From: BS150m-G50 sp964517435
GTDB lineage: Bacteria > CAIWAD01 > BS150m-G50
Length of the DNA stretch: 64,000 nt
Direction: 5' to 3'
Assembly: GCA_964517435.1 (NCBI GenBank)
Contig: CAZFEC010000008.1
Location: forward strand, 1 to 64,000
Shown: in pieces, positions 33,773 through 41,487 of the stretch
Layout: each line of letters opens with the position of its first letter
How positions within the stretch are numbered: the stretch's first letter is position 1
Program-made: the position numbers and the translations under genes
The notes under the pieces: generated by a model
Database searches by the model: none
Seen by the model: the letters and a program-made list of their open reading frames with translations, nothing else
What the model was told of the DNA's origin: nothing

Positions 33773-33978
33773 TCTTCTATCGTTAATCGGAAACCATCCT
33801 CTCTGTTATCCACCTTCACTCTGTATCCCCGGCTCTCGGCCAGGCGTCGCACATTCTCGCGGGAGGCGACCGAATCGACGATCACCTCCACGAGCAGATC
33901 ACCCGCCTCCAGCGCTCGCTTGGTCAGCAGCACCGGCTGGGGACAGGAAAGCCCGCTGGCATCCACTATTTGCGTCAT
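33769..33978 (-). CDS. TusA/SirA-family sulfur (selenium) carrier
   Basis: A 69-residue protein: DASGLSCPQPVLLTKRALEA (about 6-25) is the TusA signature with the CPxP active Cys, and the rest (VEVIVDSVASRENVRRLAESRG) completes the two-layer fold. Such proteins hand sulfur or selenium on as a persulfide-like group. It lies directly before and overlaps the desulfurase-like gene and follows the YedE-type transporter gene by 51 bp, so import, transfer and activation of selenium appear in order. Confidence 0.92.
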   Translation of the reverse strand: MTQIVDASGLSCPQPVLLTKRALEAGDLLVEVIVDSVASRENVRRLAESRGYRVKVDNREDGFRLTIEE

Positions 33979-34029
33979 TCTATCGTCCTCTCAAACAGAT
34001 TTGTATTGATTTCACAGCGGTTGCACCGT

Positions 34030-35157
34030 TCAGACTCGTTCGCGCATCGTAAACCCGATCACCACGCAGACAACCAGGCCCAGCAGTACGGCGATCATGC
34101 CGGCCGTATTGATACCACCGACCTGGACGACTCCCGCCACCAGCTTGTCCGGTCTGGCGGCCAGCGCGAAGTTATGCGCGAAAGCGGCGCCGGTGAGCAT
34201 GCCCAGCACGAAAATGCCGGCATCGCCGTCACCCTCTCCGCTCAGGAACAGCTGGCGACCGGGGCAGCCGCCGGCCAGCAGGAAGGCCAGCCCCGACAGC
34301 ACCATCCCCAGGAAATTCCAGAAGTAGTTGGAATGGGCTACCGGTTGGGCCGCAACGCCGAAGCCCACCTGACCGAGCAAAAGGTTGGTGATGAAAGCGA
34401 CCACGGCCAGCGTGATGACACCGGTCAGCAAATGAAAATCGCGGATCAGGATAGAGTCGCGGAAGGCGCCCATGGTGCAGAAACGGGTGCGCTGCGCCAG
34501 GAAACCTATCAGCAGCCCCGCACCGAGTGAAATCAGCAGCGGTGCGTGCATTGCGCCGGGACCTTTCAGGCTGAAGAAAACGGCACCACCCTCGCTGAAT
34601 TGCGGGCGCAGGATCACCAGCAGCAACAGACCGACCATCAGGAACGGCATCACCCAGCCGGCGGCGGCTTTGGTTCTGAACGCCCGCCCCAGGCTGTAGC
34701 CACGGCGGAGAAACAGGGTGCCAACCCAGATGCCGGCGCTGAGTCCCGCCAGACCGATCACGGCGTTCAGATCGCCGCCCGCCAGGCGCAGCAGGGCGCG
34801 CCAGGGACAACCGAGAAATGCCAGTGCGCCGATCATGGCGAAGCCGCCCAGCAGAAAGCGGATCAGCGGTGCCGAACCGCCGCGGGCCCGGAACTCCCGG
34901 AAGAGCAGGGCGGCGACCAGCGAGCCCAGCACGAAGCCGACCAGCTCCGGCCGGATGTACTGGACGACGCCCGCCCGGTGCAGTCCCAGCGCGCCGGCGA
35001 TATCCCGTTCGAAACAAGCGACGCAGACACCCATGTTGGGCGGATTACCCAGCTTCTGGAGCAGCGGCGCGAGCACGCCGATCACGGCTCCGGCCAGGAT
35101 AATACCCCAGCGTGAGGCAAAGAAAGCGGTTAGATTTTCGGATCGATTCGTAGGCAT
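34030..35157 (-). CDS. yedE: YedE/FdhT-type selenium-associated membrane transporter
   Basis: A 375-residue multi-pass membrane protein (about ten hydrophobic segments) of the YeeE/YedE family. Conserved Cys-containing motifs are MGVCVACFERDIAGALGL (about 43-60), GALAFLGCPWRALLRLAGG, RTRFCTMGAFRDS and LLAGGCPGRQLFLSGEGDGD, which match the YedE subgroup found with selenium genes (TIGR04112-like). The ATG at 35157 has GGAGG 5 bp upstream; the longer frame lacks this. First gene of the minus-strand selenium operon. A role in importing a selenium or sulfur compound is proposed for the family, not proven here. Confidence 0.9.
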   Translation of the reverse strand: MPTNRSENLTAFFASRWGIILAGAVIGVLAPLLQKLGNPPNMGVCVACFERDIAGALGLHRAGVVQYIRPELVGFVLGSLVAALLFREFRARGGSAPLIRFLLGGFAMIGALAFLGCPWRALLRLAGGDLNAVIGLAGLSAGIWVGTLFLRRGYSLGRAFRTKAAAGWVMPFLMVGLLLLVILRPQFSEGGAVFFSLKGPGAMHAPLLISLGAGLLIGFLAQRTRFCTMGAFRDSILIRDFHLLTGVITLAVVAFITNLLLGQVGFGVAAQPVAHSNYFWNFLGMVLSGLAFLLAGGCPGRQLFLSGEGDGDAGIFVLGMLTGAAFAHNFALAARPDKLVAGVVQVGGINTAGMIAVLLGLVVCVVIGFTMRERV

Positions 35158-35688
35158 GTAGACCTCCGGTTGGGCGCGGCCCTTCGCGCTGACCGGAGAT
35201 CTCCGGCGGTCAGAGCGGGAAGGCGGCGCGTGGTTTGGCAATTGAGAACCTGACCGGTTCCCGGCACGCGCTTCAGATTTGGTGTGACATCAGGGTGTGA
35301 TACATTGCTCTTTCCTGGTTGGCTGCGCAGAGCACCATGGTTACCGGGCGATTGCGCGGGTTTCTTAACGGTAAAAAGATTGAACAACCGGTTCTACCGA
35401 TCAAGCATTATCTCATTCACACAAAGCGGATCCGGCGATCGGCGATATCCTCTGGACCTGGCCGGATCGGCTGGTATTGCTGACTTCCATCATCCATATA
35501 CCGTTCCATCCAGTAACTGCCGGGTTGCTAGTTGAAGGTGGGTTAGATACCTTCTCAATTGAGTTGATCGACAAATGTGAGACGTAGACAGTGAAGAAAA
35601 AGCAGGGAAGCAGGGAGCGGATGTCACGCGGTTCGGAACCTTTCGTTCGAAGTGAAGGCCGGGTACCGCCTGTAAGCCGACAGGGACA
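35158..35688. other. Divergent intergenic region upstream of the selenium operon
   Basis: About 530 bp between the leftward selenium operon and a rightward membrane protein gene. It contains one GTGATACA octamer (35297-35304). No recognised gene, riboswitch or strong sigma70 promoter; small open frames lack ribosome-binding sites. Promoters for both directions are expected here. Confidence 0.45.
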
Positions 35689-36078
35689 GTGAACAGGTTG
35701 CGCCACGCCTTTTCGGCGCTGATCCTGGTCCAGGCGTTGCATGCCGTCGAGAAATACTATGGGCGGCTGTGGGAGCTGCTGCCGCCGGTCCGGTTCATCT
35801 GCAATCTGGTTGCTCATGATCCGGTACCAGGCTTCCTCCTGCTCAACAGCCTGTTTCTGCTGTTCGGTCTCTGGTGCCGGCTGTGGCCGGTCGGTCGGCA
35901 GTGGCGTTGGTGGCGCATCTGGCTCTGGCTCTGGATTGTGATTGAAATCATCAACGGTCTGGCTCATATCGGTCTGGCATTATGGCACGGCGGTTATTTC
36001 CCCGGCCTCTACACGGCGCCGCTGCTGTTGCTGATCGCCGGCTGGCTGGTGTTCCAACTGGGAAGCCGTCCGAGTTGA
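35689..36078 (+). CDS. HXXEE-like small membrane protein
   Basis: A 129-residue membrane protein with four hydrophobic stretches. The N-terminus (ALHAVEKYYGRLWELLPPVRF) and later VIEIINGLAHIGLALWHGGYF-type segments and PGLYTAPLLLL follow the HXXEE domain pattern (Lys in place of the second Glu). Function is unknown. The GTG at 35689 follows a weak ACAGGGACA ribosome-binding site. The downstream secreted protein begins 20 bp later and may be in the same unit. Confidence 0.72.
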   Translation: MNRLRHAFSALILVQALHAVEKYYGRLWELLPPVRFICNLVAHDPVPGFLLLNSLFLLFGLWCRLWPVGRQWRWWRIWLWLWIVIEIINGLAHIGLALWHGGYFPGLYTAPLLLLIAGWLVFQLGSRPS

Positions 36079-36097
36079 TGGCAGGAAGGGAGGTCTT

Positions 36098-36751
36098 ATG
36101 AAGAGAACAGCGATCTTCATCGTTCTGACCGCGCTCACCTGGCTTGGGATTGCTAATCCACCCTCCAGCGCCTACGATTTATACCCGGACCCGACGTCAG
36201 GACTTTATACCGAGCGTAATGAGGAACAGGCAGATACCGATGTTGCCGCCGGGGAGAGATTGCGGCAGGTCGAGTTCCGGTTCCGGCTGGGGCAGGGAGG
36301 CTTTCAGGATGACCGTTCCGATCTCGGTCAGCTCGGCGGCGGCCAGATTACCCTCGATATCAAGCCGGTCAGGCTACCACTCGCGTTATCTCTCACCAGC
36401 GAGTACTACACCAATTCCGCCGATCCGACCCATACCTACGAAATCCCCATCATGTTCGCTGTCAACCTGCTCTACATCGTAGATCCTCTCAAGTGGGAGC
36501 GGTTGCGTCTCTTTACGGGGGGCGGTGTCGGCAGGCTGGAAGTACCTATAAGCGAGACTAATCCCGATCTGACTCGGCACGCCTGGCTGGTCAACCTGGA
36601 GCTGGGTCTGGACTACCGGCTGTTCTGGAAGCTGGGTTTCTACGGTGTGGGTAAATACCTCTATTCGCGGCGGGATATCGACGGCGAGCGGGTGATCGAC
36701 TTCAACGAAGCGATCCTGCTGCTGGGGCTGACCCTCACGTTCAGTATCTAA
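36098..36751 (+). CDS. Secreted outer-membrane-like beta-strand protein
   Basis: A 217-residue protein with a signal peptide (KRTAIFIVLTALTWLGIANP). The mature part alternates hydrophobic and polar residues in short strands (LALSLTSEYYTN, HTYEIPIMFAVNLLYI, LRLFTGGGVGRLEV) and ends in the hydrophobic strand LTLTFSI, with a C-terminal pattern typical of small outer membrane beta-barrels. AGGGAGG precedes the ATG. No known family recognised. It lies in a small cluster of secreted and membrane genes. Confidence 0.75.
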   Translation: MKRTAIFIVLTALTWLGIANPPSSAYDLYPDPTSGLYTERNEEQADTDVAAGERLRQVEFRFRLGQGGFQDDRSDLGQLGGGQITLDIKPVRLPLALSLTSEYYTNSADPTHTYEIPIMFAVNLLYIVDPLKWERLRLFTGGGVGRLEVPISETNPDLTRHAWLVNLELGLDYRLFWKLGFYGVGKYLYSRRDIDGERVIDFNEAILLLGLTLTFSI

Positions 36752-36841
36752 CAGATACGAGGGATCGACTCCGCCGATCCTTGCCCCGCTGGAGGAGCGA
36801 ACACGGGAATTGAAATCCGCGCCGAATCAACAGGAGTTATG

Positions 36842-37324
36842 ATGAAACGCTTAGTTGAGACGATACTGCTGCTGGCGATGTTGCTGAGCTGCCTGGCCGG
36901 CTGTCAGCGACAGGTTACGGCGGACCTTCCCGCCGACCTGCAGAAGGCGATCGCGGCGTTCTACGACGCTATCGAAACCGGTGACACACAGGCTCGTGTC
37001 GATCTGCTGGCCGACGAAGTGATTCTGATGCCGAATCACTGGACCATGTATCGTGGTTTCGACGAAGTCGCCGGTCTCCTCGAAGCCGGTAGTGACGCCG
37101 TGTTCAAGATCCGCGACCGGGTGATCGTGGCCGGCGCCGCCGGGCCGGAGCTGGCCTACACTGTAAACAGCTACGCCTACACCTATCACCTGGTCGGCGA
37201 TCCGCCGCAGTGGCACCAGACCAAGAACCTGCATCTTTGGAGGCGCGACGCGGAAGGCCGCTGGCGACTGCAGGTGGATATCTGGAACAGCGATGTGCCT
37301 GTGAGTGAGTTCGACACTGAATGA
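36842..37324 (+). CDS. Lipoprotein with SnoaL/DUF4440-like domain
   Basis: A 160-residue lipoprotein: the signal ends in LLSCLAGC, with the lipobox Cys near residue 20. The rest has a cystatin-like NTF2 fold of the DUF4440/SnoaL type: KAIAAFYDAIETGDTQARVDLLADEVILMPNHW ... AYTYHLVGDPPQWHQTKNLHLWRRDAEGRW (given here as short segments of that fold). The second ATG (36842) gives a better spacing from AGGAG than the first (36839). Catalytic role unknown; such domains bind or isomerise small molecules. It may face the periplasm or cell surface. Confidence 0.82.
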   Translation: MKRLVETILLLAMLLSCLAGCQRQVTADLPADLQKAIAAFYDAIETGDTQARVDLLADEVILMPNHWTMYRGFDEVAGLLEAGSDAVFKIRDRVIVAGAAGPELAYTVNSYAYTYHLVGDPPQWHQTKNLHLWRRDAEGRWRLQVDIWNSDVPVSEFDTE

Positions 37325-37346
37325 AAACGGTTGCGGCTGCTGGGAT

Positions 37347-38267
37347 ATGGTGAAAAAAGACTACCAGCCAGGCTATGTGGAGCTGCACCGCACCGGTGAG
37401 CTGAAGCGGCGTAGCGAACTGGCTTACGCGCGACTGCCCGCCTGCGACCTCTGCGCCCGGGACTGTGGCGTTGATCGCCGTCGTGAAACCGGTCTCTGCC
37501 GCACCGGTACCCGGGCGCGGGTGGCCAGCGCCAGCCCCCATCACGGCGAAGAAGCCCCGCTGCGCGGCTGGCGTGGCAGCGGTACCATCTTCTTCGCCCA
37601 CTGCAATCTGAGCTGCCAGTACTGCATCAACTATGATATCAGCCTGTTGGGCGAGGGCCGCGAGCTGGAGCCGGAGGAGCTGGCGGAACTGATGCTGCAG
37701 CTGGCGGCCGCCGACTGTCACAACGTCAACCTGGTCAGTCCCAGCCATGTAGTACCGATGTTCCTGGCGGCGCTCGACCTCGCCGCCGGCGCCGGTCTGC
37801 GGCTGCCGCTCGTCTACAACAGCGGCGGCTACGATTCACTCACGGCACTGCAACTACTGGACGGGGTGGTCGATATCTATATGCCGGACATGAAGTACGC
37901 GGACGCCGCCATCGCCGAGCGCTATTCCGGTGCGGCCGACTATCCGCACCACAACCAGCGAGCGGTCAAAGAAATGCACCGGCAGGTGGGGGACCTGGCG
38001 ATCGACCTGCAGGGGCTGGCGCAGCGGGGATTGCTGGTGCGTCACCTGGTACTGCCGGCGGAGCTGGCCGGTACCGCACGGATCGCCAGTTTCCTGGCGG
38101 AGGAGATCTCGCGCCACACCTATGTTAACGTCATGGCCCAGTACCGGCCCTGCTATCGTGCCGACGAGCTGCCACCCCTGGACCGGCCGCTCACGCGCGA
38201 GGAATACCTGGCGGCGGTCGACACGATGCGCGAAGCCGGCTTGCACCGCCTGGACGGTGACGGGTGA
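37347..38267 (+). CDS. Radical SAM protein, PflA-like (putative pyruvate formate-lyase-activating type)
   Basis: A 306-residue radical SAM enzyme. CNLSCQYCINYD (near residues 85-96) has the C-x3-C-x2-C iron-sulfur motif. An N-terminal Cys-rich segment, CDLCARDCGVDR plus GLCRTG, may bind a second cluster. GGYDSLTALQLLDGVVDIYMPDMKYAD follows the pattern of the short glycyl-radical-activase-like family that is common in FCB and other genomes. No glycyl radical enzyme is next to it. The ATG at 37347 starts the conserved part; the ribosome-binding site is weak. Substrate unknown. Confidence 0.85.
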   Translation: MVKKDYQPGYVELHRTGELKRRSELAYARLPACDLCARDCGVDRRRETGLCRTGTRARVASASPHHGEEAPLRGWRGSGTIFFAHCNLSCQYCINYDISLLGEGRELEPEELAELMLQLAAADCHNVNLVSPSHVVPMFLAALDLAAGAGLRLPLVYNSGGYDSLTALQLLDGVVDIYMPDMKYADAAIAERYSGAADYPHHNQRAVKEMHRQVGDLAIDLQGLAQRGLLVRHLVLPAELAGTARIASFLAEEISRHTYVNVMAQYRPCYRADELPPLDRPLTREEYLAAVDTMREAGLHRLDGDG

Positions 38268-38308
38268 ATGGCACTGGTTCGACAACGGCGAAACCGGGAA
38301 GGAGAGCG

Positions 38309-38782
38309 ATGATCCAGATCAGGGCGATGCAACCGGATGAGATCGTTCCGGTCAGCGAGCTGCTCTGTGCCTGCTACCGCTGGCTGGGCCTGGTGGAAGG
38401 CTTCACCGCGGCTGAAGTTGAATTCCTGCTGCGGGAGCGGGGTACGGCGGCGACGGTGGAGCGGGAATCCGCCCGTGAAACCTATCTGGTCGCTGTAGAC
38501 GAAGGCTGCCTGGTGGGAATGACTTCCTTCCGCCGGAACGAAATCACCAAACTGTACGTGGATCCCCAGCTGCATCGCCGTGGCATTGGCCGGCAGCTGT
38601 TTGCACAGGCGGCGACGCATATCGCCGGGCAGGGTTTCGCTGATGTGTGTCTGGGGACGCTGGGCACCAGCACCATGCCCTTTTACGAGACGATGGGTAT
38701 GCGAGTGGCGGGGCGGAAGCAGGTGCGGCTGGGGAGCGGCCCCACGCGGGAAGTGCAGCTGATGAAGCTGAGGTTTGAGTAG
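38309..38782 (+). CDS. GNAT-family N-acetyltransferase
   Basis: A 157-residue acetyltransferase. ITKLYVDPQLHRRGIGRQLF (about 74-93) is the acetyl-CoA pyrophosphate loop (R-R-G-I-G), and FYETMGMRVAGRK matches the family C-terminal signature. The ATG at 38309 follows GGAGAGCG. It begins 41 bp after the radical SAM gene. The target is unknown. Confidence 0.87.
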   Translation: MIQIRAMQPDEIVPVSELLCACYRWLGLVEGFTAAEVEFLLRERGTAATVERESARETYLVAVDEGCLVGMTSFRRNEITKLYVDPQLHRRGIGRQLFAQAATHIAGQGFADVCLGTLGTSTMPFYETMGMRVAGRKQVRLGSGPTREVQLMKLRFE

Positions 38783-38984
38783 CGTTCAGATGTGGATATT
38801 CAGCAATTGATCAGTACCGGGAATTCGTCAGCATAACTCCTGAAACAACGAGAAGCTGAGTACGATTACGATGCAATTGTGAACCGCCGTTTTTTGCACC
38901 TGAAAACTGCCTGCAAGACCCATTCTGGGCCAATAAACGACGCTTACTATTGTAATATCAATATGATAATCAGGTCCGACCCCC

Positions 38985-39023
38985 GTGACAAATGACCCCG
39001 ATGAATATGCCGGTGACAAATGA
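38985..39023. repeat. Imperfect direct repeat at the start of the next gene
   Basis: GTGACAAATGA occurs at 38985-38995 and 39013-39023, and ATGAATATG at 39001-39009 and 39020-39028. The second copy overlaps the start codon of the following gene. The preceding TCAGGTCCGACCCCC resembles ends of mobile elements, but no transposase is present. Confidence 0.45.
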
Positions 39024-39898
39024 ATATGAGTAACCAACACCTGACCCTCCGCACCGCCTACTGGGACGACGCCGCAGCGCGCGCCGCCTTCAAGCGGTTC
39101 ATCCTCGAGATCTTCAGCCTGGACTTTGCCCTCTGGGAACGGCATGGCTACTGGGATGACGCCTACTGCCCCTTCTCGTATTTCTCCGGCGAGCAGATCG
39201 TAGCCAGCCTCTGCGTCTATGCGCTGGAAGCGCTGGTGGCGGGTAAACCGGTCCGGTTGGCGCAGATCTCCGCTGTCGGCACCCTCCCTGAATGGCGGCG
39301 GCGGGGATTGTGCCGGCAACTGACGGAGCTGGCGCTCCCCCGGACCGCTCCCCGGCCTGACGGCATCTTTCTCTTCGCCAGCGAGATGGCGCATCCTCTC
39401 TATACTGCCTGCGGATTCACACCGCTGACCGACCATCTGGAGCAGATCCGGGCCGAACCGATGCCGGCGCGTAAGGGAATCGTGAAACTCGATCCCGCCG
39501 ACCCGGCACAGCTGTCGAAGGTCTACCGTTACGCCCGCGAACGGTGTGCCGTCTCACAACGGTTCTGCGTTCACAACCCGCAGCTCTTGATGTTCCACGC
39601 GCTCTACACGCTGCCGGACCAGGTTTACGAAATCCCGGAGCTGGAGACGTTGCTCTTCTGCGACTGGGAGGAGGACCTGCTCACCGTTTACGACATCGTG
39701 AGTCCGCAACCGGTTCCCTGGGTGGAACTCTACCCCTGGCTGGCGACACCTGACATCCGGCGCGTCCGGTTTCACTTTCACACCGACCTGCTGGCGCTGG
39801 AGTCGGTGGAAATCCTGCCCCGCGCAGGCAATCACCCCTTTGTCCTGGCCCCCTTCCCGGCGCCGGCACCGATATTTCCCTTCACCAGCATCGCTTGA
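39020..39898 (+). CDS. Large GNAT-type acetyltransferase (Eis-like)
   Basis: A 292-residue protein with an N-terminal GNAT domain and a long C-terminal extension. ISAVGTLPEWRRRGLCRQLT (near residues 84-103) is the acetyl-CoA loop, and HPLYTACGFTPL ends the first domain. The C-terminal half (VYRYARERCAVSQRFCVHN, LYTLPDQVYEIPELETLLFCDWE) has the two-domain layout seen in Eis-like or DUF4081-like acetyltransferases. No Shine-Dalgarno lies upstream; ATG at 39026 is an alternative, both inside the direct repeat. The substrate is unknown. Confidence 0.8.
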   Translation: MNMSNQHLTLRTAYWDDAAARAAFKRFILEIFSLDFALWERHGYWDDAYCPFSYFSGEQIVASLCVYALEALVAGKPVRLAQISAVGTLPEWRRRGLCRQLTELALPRTAPRPDGIFLFASEMAHPLYTACGFTPLTDHLEQIRAEPMPARKGIVKLDPADPAQLSKVYRYARERCAVSQRFCVHNPQLLMFHALYTLPDQVYEIPELETLLFCDWEEDLLTVYDIVSPQPVPWVELYPWLATPDIRRVRFHFHTDLLALESVEILPRAGNHPFVLAPFPAPAPIFPFTSIA

Positions 39899-40013
39899 GA
39901 GAGCCGCGGAACAGCAGGATATGTTACTACGACTTGACCTTTTGACCTCTATCCAATACCTTGCCTGGGAGAAGAGAACGACCAAGCTGTTTTATCAACG
40001 AGGGGGTAGGACT

Positions 40014-40436
40014 ATGAACCTGTTAGTCGAAAAAGTCGATGTGTGGGCTGCCAGTGTCCCGGATGCCACAGGCAGCTTGGCCAACGTGCTGACCACCCTG
40101 AAGGAAAGCGGTGCCGATCTGGAGTTGATCATCGCCAGACGGGCGAAGGAGAATCCGGGTACCGCTGCCGTCTTCATAGCACCGCTGCGGGGTGATGAAG
40201 AGATTAAAACCGCCGCCATGCTGGGCTTCAACATCACCAGCAGTGTCAACGCGGTACGGGTCGAGGGTGAGAACGAACCCGGTATCGCCGCGGTGCTGAC
40301 CACCAAGCTGGCGGAACGTGGAATCCCGCTGCGGGGTGCCACCACGGCGGTGATCGGATCGCGTTACATCATGTACCTGGGTCTGGATAACGAAGAGGAT
40401 ACCACCCGAGCGCTCGAATGTATCCAGGAAGGTTGA
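40014..40436 (+). CDS. ACT-domain amino-acid-binding protein
   Basis: A 140-residue protein of two ACT modules: VDVWAASVPDATGSLANVLTTL (about 7-28) and VNAVRVEGENEPGIAAVLTTKLAERGIP (about 80-107). The P-G/D-x-L loop is typical of amino-acid-binding ACT domains. No enzyme domain is attached, so it may be a stand-alone allosteric sensor or DNA-partner regulator. The ATG at 40014 follows GAGGGGG. A strong intrinsic terminator lies 49 bp after the stop. Confidence 0.85.
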   Translation: MNLLVEKVDVWAASVPDATGSLANVLTTLKESGADLELIIARRAKENPGTAAVFIAPLRGDEEIKTAAMLGFNITSSVNAVRVEGENEPGIAAVLTTKLAERGIPLRGATTAVIGSRYIMYLGLDNEEDTTRALECIQEG

Positions 40437-40484
40437 GATCCTGAAACCACCGGAGTTTCAGCTTCGGTTTGCGAATGCCACTCC

Positions 40485-40520
40485 AACCGCTTCCGTAACC
40501 AACGGGAGCGGTTTTATTGT
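40485..40520 (+). terminator. Rho-independent terminator after the ACT gene
   Basis: AACCGCTTCCGT (40485-40496) pairs with ACGGGAGCGGTT (40502-40513): 12 bp with one G-T wobble and a 5-nt loop, followed by TTATTGTT. Confidence 0.85.
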
Positions 40521-40562
40521 TGTGCACGTATCCGGTGAACCTGAGAGTTGATCGCGGTTTTA

Positions 40563-40679
40563 ATGATGATGACGTCACTGCTGCCGATGCACAGCCTCGG
40601 GCATGGTTTCATCCCGCCGCCGATCCGCGCCGCCGACCGGGAGTGGATCGATCAGATCATCTTCGGCGAGCCGACTTAG
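40563..40679 (+). pseudogene. Possible remnant of a TrpB-like gene
   Basis: A 38-codon frame includes HSLGHGFIPPPIRA, which I recall as close to the conserved HTLGHDFVPPPIHA stretch of TrpB-like proteins, followed by unrelated codons to the TAG. No ribosome-binding site and no longer homologous frame are present. It could be a decayed fragment, or a chance match to a short motif. Confidence 0.28.
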
Positions 40680-40796
40680 TCGACCACCTGCAGGATTCGT
40701 TGAGATTGGTTTCCGTTTCGCGTATATATGTCTGGTAACGGTAACGGAACCGGACGCGAGACCGTCGGACTCTTAATACCCAAATCTGGAGCTTAC

Positions 40797-41090
40797 ATGG
40801 AAGAACAAACGAGATACGAACGCGCCCGCAAACGGGCAGAAGAGATGGGAGAGTTCTATCAGCATGTGGTGGTTTATATCGCTGTCAATCTCTTTCTACT
40901 GATCGTTAACCTCTGGACCTCGCCGTCCTACATGTGGGTATTCTGGCCGATCGCCGGCTGGGGATTGGGTCTCGTATTGCATGGCCTTTCCGTTTTCGGC
41001 GGCACCCAGTTCTGGGGCAGCGAGTGGCGGGAGCAGAAAGCGCGGGAACTGATGGAGAAAGAGGAGCGGAATAAAAACATGATGCCGTAA
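40797..41090 (+). CDS. Small two-transmembrane (2TM) domain protein
   Basis: A 97-residue membrane protein. A charged helix (EQTRYERARKRAEEMGEFY) leads to two hydrophobic segments: VVVYIAVNLFLLIVNLW (about 28-44) and WVFWPIAGWGLGLVLHGL (about 52-69), then a charged tail (EWREQKARELMEKEERN). This is the 2TM domain, common in FCB genomes; it is often fused to histidine kinases but here stands alone. GGAG precedes the ATG at 40797. Function unknown. Confidence 0.85.
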   Translation: MEEQTRYERARKRAEEMGEFYQHVVVYIAVNLFLLIVNLWTSPSYMWVFWPIAGWGLGLVLHGLSVFGGTQFWGSEWREQKARELMEKEERNKNMMP

Positions 41091-41195
41091 TCATATCCGG
41101 GATTACGGCTACCGGCCTGTCGTCGCTGGGTGCTGGACCATTACTGCTGGTCGCGGTTGCTTCCCGCTATCGGCATTGTTTGTGGAGATACATCA

Positions 41196-41450
41196 ATGGA
41201 GCATTTCACCAAAATCGTTGTCCTCGATAATGAAGTGCAGGCGCAGATCCTGGTCTCGCTGCTGGAGGAGGCGGGCATCCCGCACCGGCTGCGCAGTTAC
41301 CGCGACTCTGTTCTGGACGGACTCTTCCAGGGTATGAAAGGATGGGGGCATGTCGATGCGCCGGAGCGCTTTCGCACGGAGATAATGGCGTTGCTGGAAC
41401 GGGTGAATGAAGCAGGCAGAACCGCCGGCGATATTGAAGAAGTCGATTGA
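41196..41450 (+). CDS. DUF2007-like small protein
   Basis: An 84-residue soluble protein. KIVVLDNEVQAQILVSLLEEAGIPHRLRSYRD (about 7-38, given as the domain) has the layout of DUF2007, a small domain proposed to take part in signal transduction or degradation. The ATG at 41196 follows GTGGAGAT. It starts 105 bp after the 2TM gene and ends 38 bp before the methionine sulfoxide reductase gene. No catalytic residues recognised. Confidence 0.75.
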   Translation: MEHFTKIVVLDNEVQAQILVSLLEEAGIPHRLRSYRDSVLDGLFQGMKGWGHVDAPERFRTEIMALLERVNEAGRTAGDIEEVD

Positions 41451-41487
41451 CCGCGACATCATCTTGAGGTTACCCCATCACCTGACA

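Noticed and set aside
40728..40796. Upstream extension of the 2TM gene from an in-frame start at 40728
   Set aside because: The ATG at 40797 has GGAG at good spacing and the extra 23 residues look random.
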